This document shows positions 56,945-64,000 of a stretch of 64,000 nt of DNA, in pieces. Origin of the DNA: Tipula vernalis (Eukaryota; Arthropoda; Insecta; Diptera; Tipulidae); assembly GCA_958295665.1 (NCBI GenBank), contig OY282560.1, positions 187,039,561 to 187,103,560 on the forward strand, written 5' to 3'. Both the position numbers and the translations under genes were made by a program. The notes beneath the pieces are model-generated. The model had not been told where the DNA came from and searched no databases. It saw nothing but the letters and a program-made list of their open reading frames with translations. The stretch's first letter is position 1; each line of letters starts with the position of its first letter.

Positions 56945-57620
56945 TAGTATCCTAACAGACATTTCGTGCCAACGATTAGTCCAGCAAAGAAGTTGCATCA
57001 AATTTTGGCTTCGAAAACATTGGAAATGTGGCAAAACATTGTCCAGAGCGAGAGTTTTTGATTATAAGCTGTCCAAAGAAGGCAGAGATCGCATTGAAGA
57101 CGATGAACGTATGCCGTCCTTAAAAATCTACCAATGAGCATCACGTCGACGAAGTCAAGGATTTGGTGGTTAAAAACCGTTGATTAACAATTAAAGATCT
57201 TGTTGACATTACGCAAATACCGTTTTGGGTTAGAATTTTTTTGCAAACAACTCGTGGTTTTTGCATCACGATAATGCGCCGTCTCACACTGCATTGGTTG
57301 TAGGTGACTATTTGGTCAAAAATTCGATCCATATCGTTCCACACAACCGTCATTTTCGCCTGATTTAGCTCCGTCTGACTCCTGACTATTCCCAAAACTC
57401 AAAAAAACCGCTCGAGGGAGACATCGTCTTGACTCGATTGAAGAGATACAAGCCGAATCGAATGAGGTTTTGAAGGCCATTAGGGAAATCGACTTTTACA
57501 ACTGTTTCGAAGACTGAAAAAACACGTTGTCATAATTGAGTTCTATCCGAAGGGTATTAAGCCGAAGAATAATAAGCCGTCTGTATTTTATTTAAAAAGT
57601 CTTACTACTTTTTGGTCACA
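56945..57620 (+). pseudogene. mariner transposase relic (second type)
   Basis: Motifs in order: CIKFWLRKHWKCGKTL (N-terminal helices), LSKEGRDRIEDDERMPS (usually EGRE.VEDDxRxGRPS), HHVDEVKDLVVKNRRLTIKD near 57135, HHDNAPSHTALVVGDYLVKN near 57255 (second catalytic Asp), FSPDLAP-like text near 57360, and LDSIEEIQAESNEVLKAI plus DFYNCFEDWKKR-like text near 57430-57520. The sequence with the first catalytic Asp is deleted. Frames shift several times. It differs from the mariners at 16379 and 60520. TIRs were not identified with confidence. Confidence 0.8.
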
Positions 57621-57817
57621 GTGTTATATAGAAAGACAGCTATCAACCAATCATAATATGAATAAAACTTTAAATTTATTTTCGGTGGATCATATTTTTA
57701 AATTTTATGTAGAGAGAAGAGATGAACGGTAAACAATTTTTCTGTAAGTGTTTTTGACGTACAAAAACTATTCAAAAATACGGTTAAGGACTATAATCTT
57801 CAATCGTATAAAGCGCT

Positions 57818-57859
57818 TAGGCGTTTTATTCGGCAGTACCTATTCGAATAAAACGCCTA
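57818..57859. repeat. perfect hairpin TAGGCGTTTTATTCG
   Basis: Two perfect 15-base arms with a 12-base loop. A related word (AAAACGCCTAAA) occurs near 58508, so an inverted-repeat element of about 0.7 kb spanning 57818-58520 is possible. Confidence 0.7.
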
Positions 57860-60350
57860 GACATTGTAATTGAAATTTTTAAATATTAAAGTAAAATGTT
57901 TTGATTGAAACAAATCCAATCAAAATAAGAGGATATAACTTTTGGGATTTGACGTTGCAAATTTCTATTTGCAAAACAATTTACCACAAGAAGGATTAGA
58001 CGAAATTGCGGCAATATGCAAACGCGTTTTAAAATCCAACCGCTAACGGGAAATTGAATTGTTCACATGTAAGAATGTTGCAGCCGACACATTTTGGTGA
58101 CAATTACGTTATTAGCGTGGTTTAGAGGTTCTGCTCAGCTTAGTTAAGCTTCAATAAAATTTTTACTAAAGAGAGAGAGTGATCATGTACGTAGAGATGT
58201 TTTGGCCAAATAAAAAAAAAATATAAAATATTTTGGGCAATCGAATTCGAGCGGCTACCAAAATGATTCCAAAGGTTGTTATTTGTTGCGCAGAAATTTT
58301 TGAACCATTCATCAAAAGATGTAAAAACTGAGTTTTTTTTTTTAAATCTGAAAAAATCGCAGCCTTGATGTTTTCAAAAATTCATTGAGTATTGGTCAAA
58401 TCATTGGCAAACTTTTCCAAAATTACGTGTTATTAAGTTTAGACTTTTTTCACAAATATAATGCCAAGGGCGCTCAATTTGAAAAAAAAAAAAAAAATTA
58501 TTCGTTTAAAACGCCTAAATATTGTTTAAGAGGGAAGATAATAGTTACATCAACCTGTTACTAAGAACTTTTTAATTAACAGGATTATATTTTGGAATCT
58601 TATAAGTATAGCATAAAAGATACATGAAAGAATTTTTATATTTTTGAGGTAAGATTTCATCAGAAAATATTAAACTGAAAACCATTTAAACTTTAAATTG
58701 AGACCCTACCCGAGGTTTCAATTACCACAACATTCTTTATACTCTAATAGTTGATTCTGAATCGATCAATGACAAACTCCAAAGAAAGGGCTTTCTGCAT
58801 TGATCCATGACTTAAGAAATAGAAAAGATTGAAAAATTGCCGAACCAAGTGTATGCACAGTGTGCACTGAAGATATATTTTAAATGAAATAATGTCTGCG
58901 TTGCCAAAATACGAGTTTTGGAATAACTATATAGTTTTAATTTTTGTTGTGCTAATTTTTGTGTTGTATAAATAAATTAGATTGTGTTAATAAAGTTAAG
59001 TGGTTGTAATTTTATTTACAATCCAGTTTTTCGAGCTAAGTGTATAATTAAATAACAAAATGCTAATAAAAACGCGTTGCTGTGAGTTAGCTGCTCAAAT
59101 AATATCATGGTCCAATATTGCTCCGTTATATTTATTATATTATAAATTTACGTTTATTATATTATAAATGACTATTGATAGTCATAGGTACTAAATTTCT
59201 TATAAAAAAATATATTTAAAAACCGAAAAACAATAAAGGGTCGTTTAAGGTCATGACTATGGTCGTTCCACGTAAACCGAGTTGTTTTAGTTTTCAACAC
59301 TTAATTAAACATTACAATAGGCGTGCTTGTTGACCTCAAAACAAGATTGACAAATTAACATTGGTTGTCACCCTCGTTTGCATTGTATTCTTGTATGAAA
59401 TCCTTGTATTAGCTATTGAAATCTAATAGCCTAATAGTTTAATGTAGTATCCATTTCATATTTAATGCTTAGATAAACTCTTAAAACTATTGAACTAATA
59501 TTTAAACAAAAAAAAATGAGTGAAAGTAATTATTGAATAGCTGCTGTACATACGAGAATAAAAAATTTACAAAACACAAATTCATTCAAACGAAACCGCG
59601 AATTGTTGCAGCAATACAAAAAAAGTTTAAGCAAACACACACACGTCTTGTGTGCGCTACTTCGTAGATATTTTGTTATTTTTTTAATATTATCCAATCG
59701 AAAAAATGCATTTGCACTGTTATGCATAAAATTGTGACATAGATCTTGAAAGCTGCTTACTTACAGTTGTTTTGCTATTATATGAGCAGTTTCGAATACT
59801 TAGTTTTAGTTAGCTTATGTGTATAAACAAATATAAGATTTGATTCGTGTATTGATGAAGAACAAAATTAATTATTTTGAAGATCGTTAAACTTTACTTA
59901 ATTAATTCAAGGTTATTGAGTTTTTTTTTGGGAATTTAAAATAAAATTATAAAACTAATATCGCTTGATCGGTAGTCGAGTTCTATAGAATTAGCGACAA
60001 GATTTACTTGTTTTGACTTAAAATAACATCTTAAAACAAATTGGTTAGGGACCAAAATACTTGCGAAGTTTTTAACATTTATAAAATAAAATAAACCGGA
60101 ATTTTTAGTTACATACCATGGTACAAGCGAAAATAATTTAACATCTTATCATCTTTACTTTGCATGTCTAAGAAAGAATGATGTAAGTAACATAAATAGA
60201 ATGATTTTTGCATTTTAATTGAAAATAAAGGGAACAAATTATACTAAATTTTGAATACAAATGCTTATTAAAAAGTGATCTTAGTTAGAGATTTTAAAGA
60301 AGAATATTTATTTATTTATTTATATTTTGAAAAACTTATTATTATTACAT
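57860..60350. other. no gene recognised
   Basis: 2.5 kb of AT-rich sequence. An A-run lies at about 58480. A duplicated attatattataaat word occurs near 59140-59168. Open frames are short and without motifs. Confidence 0.4.
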
Positions 60351-60519
60351 ATTACCAGGTGTGTATATATTTGAAACCGGAATTTACCAATAAATGGCGC
60401 CACCTCTCAATGTACCTTTCGATAAACCGCGTCATCGGCGCCATTGTTTTGTTTTGATATCTGTCAACAACATTCAGTTCCTAACCATACAAGTTTCATA
60501 CAATAACACATGTTTTTTA

Positions 60520-61280
60520 CGTTTTAAAAATTACGATTTGCGGACATCATTGATTTTTTGTTATCATTTGAAGACAACTACTGTAGAATTACATCGAATG
60601 CTTGTCGAAGCTTAAATCACAATGCTATGAGTGGTTTAATAAATTCAAAAATGGTGATTTTGACGTGAGAAACGAAGAACGTGGAAACCACTAAAAAAGT
60701 TTGAAGACAGTGAATTTCAAGCATTGTTGGATGAGGATGACGCTCAAATGGAGAAGCCGTCTCCATACATTTAAAAGCCATGGGAAAGATCCAAAAGCTG
60801 GGAAAATGGGATCCGCATAAACTGATTGAAAGACAACAGAAAAATCGGGAACCACTGACGAAATGTTGCTCGCCAGATACAAAAGAAAGTCATTTCTCCA
60901 TCGAATTGTGACTGCGGCGATGAAAAATGGATCTATTTTGTGAATCTAAAGCGAAAAAATTCTTGGGTTGATCCCAAGGCCAAATCGGTTCGGACGGAAG
61001 ACAATGCTCTGTATTTGGCGACCAGAATATGATAAAAGGCAACACAAGGTGATTTTACTTCATGATAATGCACCATCATACAAAGCAAACCCGGTCAAAG
61101 GAACGTTGGAAGCACTTAATTGGGAAATACTAGCATATGCACCTTACTCGCCAGACTTGGCTCTATCCGATTATCACTTATTTGCACCGATGGGGCACGG
61201 GCTTGCTGAGGAGCACTTCATTTCCTATGGAAATATACGAAAATGGCTTGATAACTGGTTTGCCTCAAAAGAAGAATAGT
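60520..61280 (+). pseudogene. mariner (D,D34D) transposase, internally deleted
   Basis: N-terminal: LRTSLIFCYHLKTTTVELHR, then QCYEWFNKFKNGDFDVRNEE, HLKAMGKIQKLGKWDPHKL. The frame from 60968 gives KTMLCIW joined directly to RPEYDKRQHKVILLHDNAPS; about 40-50 residues expected between them are missing. It continues with ALNWEILAYAPYSPDLALSD and YHLFAPMGHGLAEEHF. The second and third catalytic Asp residues are 34 residues apart, as in mariner. The frame ends in a TAG near 61279. Earlier stops and shifts disable it. Confidence 0.85.
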
Positions 61281-61680
61281 TTTTTTATCATGGCAACGAC
61301 ACATTGCCAGAAAGATGGGAAAAATGTATAACTAGTAAAGGGCAATACTTTGAATAAAATATTCTTAATCGTTATCGCACTATGACCGGTAAAAGGAACG
61401 TTGGAAGCACTTAATTGGGAAATACTAGCATATGCACCTTACTCGCCAGACTTGGCTCTATCCGATTATCACTTATTTGCACCGATGGGGCACGGGCTTG
61501 CTGAGGAGCACTTCATTTCCTATGGAAATATACGAAAATGGCTTGATAACTGGTTTGCCTCAAAAGAAGAATAGTTTTTTTATCATGGCAATGACACATT
61601 GCCAGAAAGATGGGAAAAATGTATAACTAGTAATGGGCAATACTTTGAATAAAATATTCTTAATCGTTATCGCACTATGA
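61091..61680 (+). repeat. 295-bp tandem duplication of the mariner 3' part
   Basis: Units 61091-61385 and 61386-61680 are identical apart from a few single-base differences. Each holds the C-terminal transposase coding from EALNWEILAYAP to the stop, plus 3' UTR. The high identity means it arose late in the life of this element. Confidence 0.9.
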
Positions 61681-61808
61681 ACGTGTACTTTTTACTAAAA
61701 AATTCCGGTTTCATATTTACACACGTGGTACATACATTACGTACAATATCCAATAAAAAAAAAATAATAAAAAGAGTTGTGACCGATTAATGGATTTTAA
61801 GTCCACTT

Positions 61809-61995
61809 AAAGCCAATCGGTTGCCCTTCAGTAATGTGCTTCAAATGCGCTTTTAACATTTTCTTCGATTTAAAGGTATTATCAGACTTCTTAATTATGT
61901 CAGGTAGTTGAAAGAGATTTTCTTCCAAATTCTAATTCTTATGGTATGGCAGGTCAAGTAATTTAAAGATCTAATTGTGTATTATATCCATGATG
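61809..61995 (-). pseudogene. LINE ORF2 C-terminal fragment
   Basis: Minus strand: GYNTQLDL, then in a shifted frame LDLPYHKN and NLFQLPDIIKKSDNTFKSKK, ending LKAHLKHITEG to a TAA at about 61809. The pattern N-T-R...L-P...F-K...L-K-x-x-L is the C-terminal end of CR1/Jockey-type LINE proteins. The upstream frame (62271-61963) is otherwise hydrophobic and unassigned. Confidence 0.45.
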
Positions 61996-62560
61996 GTACT
62001 GATGAACTACTGCGATAACTCCACATCGGTAAGTTTTTTTTTTTTTTTTGAAAATTTGCAGTTGGATATATGCAGGAATAATCGCAGTGACAGGTTTATT
62101 ATAATCTAAGATCGATTGTCTTGATAAATTGCGGCATGAAGAACACAACCAAGTAGCAGAAGCGGAATTAATGTATTTCACCAAAAGATAGATGTAATAT
62201 ACAGTAATCGTTATAGGGCTACTGCCTAACGCTATAGTCAAAATACAATTGTAAACTAGAAATCTTAACAAATAGTATTAACACCATATTAATTCCACGC
62301 CAAAAAACTAATAAATTAAAATTATATTGGTTTTGAGGTATGCTACGCGAAAGAATTTTTAAATAATTATCAATATTATTTATTGCTTGCGCGCTTTTAA
62401 ATAAACTTTCGACTTTACATTCTCTATAAAAAAAAAAAAAAAAAATTATCGTGAGAAATTTATTTTTTCCATTATTTGGCCTTCCAGTTTTTTTTATCAA
62501 TTAAGTCACTATTCATTGGGGATTGTTTGTTTAAATTAAACCTATTTCTTACTTAGAAAT
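61996..62560. other. no feature recognised; two homopolymer runs
   Basis: AT-rich sequence with a T-run at about 62035-62050 and an A-run of about 18 at 62428-62446. Both could be retroposon tails, but I found no target duplication for them. Confidence 0.35.
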
Positions 62561-62561
62561 A

Positions 62562-62745
62562 AGGGTTGTTAATAAGGGATGTATAGGGTGAAATTTTGTA
62601 AATGTGAGTAGAGTTTCGTAATCGGTGGCCCAAAAGGTAATGTGATATATACGGCATTTTACGCATAGGGTTGTAAATAATGGATAAAGAGGTGAAATTT
62701 TGTAAGTGTGATTAGAGATGCGTGATCAGCGACCCCAACAAAACC
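62562..62745 (+). repeat. diverged ~105-bp tandem repeat
   Basis: AGGGTTGTTAATAAGGGATG...GGTGAAATTTTGTAAATGTG at 62562 recurs as AGGGTTGTAAATAATGGATA...GGTGAAATTTTGTAAGTGTG at about 62667. The shared order of words runs for roughly 75 bases per unit. Confidence 0.65.
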
Positions 62746-62976
62746 CTCTGTATTCAGAATTTGTATAGCCCTATATAGCCCCGCTGTTTGTTGGTGTACA
62801 TGAAAAAAATGAAAAAAAAAAAATTAAACATTTGACGTGAGTGTAAAGCTAAACGCCGATTGTGGCAATAAAGGACTGCTGACTGGACGGCAATAAACCG
62901 TTGCAACTACTTATTTCAGATCATTAATATGCTTTATTAACTTTGTAACCGAATAATAGAACAGATGTATTCATTA

Positions 62977-63835
62977 ATATGGTGAATCTCAAATCATTGC
63001 GCTTGATACCTCGAATGCGTTCGATCGTGTGTCGCACAAGGCTTTACTGTGCAAGTTAGGAGCAATTGAATTTCTCAGTTCGTTGGTCTCTTGGATTGAG
63101 AACTACCTTTTTGTTTGAGGATCCGATAGGTGGTGGATAATGCGACCTTTGTTTTTCACACATTAAATGTTGGTATCCCTTAGGGACTACATCTTTTTCT
63201 GTTTCTTCTTCTTCTTTATCGCGAAACAACGTTCTCGCACAGAGATTTGCTATGAAGGCTCGACTTGAGCATGACCTCGTATGTAATTCTCAAATGGAAA
63301 ACAGGTTTAGATTCAATCCAAACTAGTCGTGTATTTTTACCGGCAGAAACGACGAACATGTACTATCTTTTGAGATTGATGGCACCAGCGTGAGCTCATC
63401 TGAATCCGTTGCCCAAGTGATTTTATTATTTATAGTTAAGCCAAGAATTAGTTTAGTAATTAATAATAAAATCTCTTGCGCCATACAAATAATGTGTATT
63501 GGTTATTTATGACGATGTAAATTTTTGTTTTAATTAATTCACTCGAAGTAGGTTCAGAATCGGGCATGTGGAACGAGTTCGGACTCTAAAATCTTCTCTA
63601 TAATTGATTCTCCCTCCCATAAATGGAACGTATAAGTCGTATACGTCTTCTACACAAATATTTTCATGAGTTGTACCGAGCCTGCTCAGGCCAACACCTT
63701 AAGATAAACAGTTCGTAGGTAAAACCTTGAACTCTGATTTGCAAGGACCAATAAGTTTGTAGAATGGGTTGGACGATGAAACTTTCGCGGTGAAAATAGA
63801 CATTTTAAAAGATTATCTGTAGGGCTCCGGAATAC
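62977..63835 (+). pseudogene. LINE reverse transcriptase and C-terminal fragment
   Basis: Near 62990: SQIIALDTSNAFDRVSHKAL, the motif A block (LDISKAFDRVWH), with LVSWIENYL following. A decayed GVPQGS-like part lies near 63170. After about 63540, frames give IRRLLHKYFHELYRACSGQ-like text and ARTNKFVEWVGR...FRGENRHFKRLS, the C-terminal pattern (FxxRTxxxWN...F...FK). YADD is not readable. It runs to near 63835, and the window ends soon after. Confidence 0.65.
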
Positions 63836-64000
63836 TAGTCAAAAATATTTGATTAAACCAAAGAAAGGAGTTTCGGTTAAAAATTGGAAGGTAACTCAGT
63901 CAAAATATTTGTGGTCTGAAATGCCTTTTCAAAAGGTAGTTCAATCAAAAGACTCAAAAGGCATTCAAGTCAAAACTTTCTCACTGGTATACTTTTGGAT
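63836..64000. other. no feature recognised at window end
   Basis: AT-rich sequence in which (a)gtcaaaa(t/c) words recur about every 60 bases (63838, 63899, 63971), perhaps the start of a short-period repeat. Confidence 0.3.

Larger units (their letters stand above)
60355..61728 (+). mobile_element. mariner element with both TIRs and TA duplication
   Basis: Left CCAGGTGTGTATATATTTGA and right (reverse complement) CCACGTGTGTAAATATGAAA form TIRs of about 30 bases that share GAAACCGGAATTT. TA flanks both ends (60353-60354 and 61729-61730). The 1,374-bp length is close to a full mariner, but this is because an internal deletion is offset by a 295-bp tandem duplication at the 3' end. Confidence 0.9.

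Noticed and set aside
61963..62271. a 102-codon minus-strand frame as a membrane protein
   Set aside because: The hydrophobic text comes from AT-rich sequence; only its last residues match a LINE C-terminus and a poly-Lys run reflects an A-run.

Overview
This 64 kb window is very AT-rich, intron-poor and full of poly(A)/poly(T) runs. I find no intact host gene, no rRNA, no functional tRNA gene and no CRISPR array. Almost everything I can recognise is a decayed eukaryotic transposable element. The mix (I-, Jockey-, CR1-like and R1-like LINEs, a Ty1/copia element primed by a half initiator-tRNA-Met, mariner and Tc1 transposases, hAT elements, Helitrons, a tRNA-derived SINE and many MITEs) is typical of an insect genome. 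I cannot fix the order; a fly would fit, but nothing proves it. All identifications were made by eye from translated motifs.

Layout. 1-3100: tandem repeat and several MITEs, including the first copy of a ~0.9 kb TIR family with 7-bp target duplications. 3105-6597: I-clade LINE with gag, endonuclease and RNase H, but no reverse transcriptase. 8080-8800: degenerate short repeats in inverted orientation. 9445-11480: R1-like LINE tail ending in CCTAA repeats, then a Jockey LINE split by a 717-bp retroposon with a 12-bp target duplication. 11772-13744: second 0.9 kb family copy, split by hAT debris. 15605-17477: TIR element holding a MITE and a mariner. 18121-20205: Helitron (minus strand). 20957-22540: LINE endonuclease. 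22880-24600: hairpin and nested TAA-flanked MITEs. 28448-33030: a 4.6 kb hAT element with 8-bp duplication whose transposase is broken by a SINE and a Jockey LINE.

33069-38050: MITEs, a Tc1 relic and a hAT relic. 38079-40874: an interspersed repeat split by a CR1/Jockey-type LINE, itself carrying a TGCATTA-rich insert. 44614-48335: copia element, minus strand, with both LTRs, primer site and 5-bp duplication. 49024-51359: nested TIR elements around a small GC-richer exon-like island. 51770-52989: second Helitron (plus strand) with a candidate 3' terminus. 53209-54887: long foldback element dissected by further MITEs. 55219-57620: third copy of the 0.9 kb family, MITEs and a mariner. 60355-61728: mariner with TIRs, TA duplication and a 295-bp internal tandem duplication. 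61809-64000: LINE fragments and a diverged tandem repeat.

Nothing here acts together as a pathway. The value of the window is its stratigraphy: target-site duplications and interrupted repeats allow the order of several insertions to be read directly. Fragmented, nested elements on both strands with no host gene suggest heterochromatin, possibly a piRNA-cluster-like region, but that is inference.
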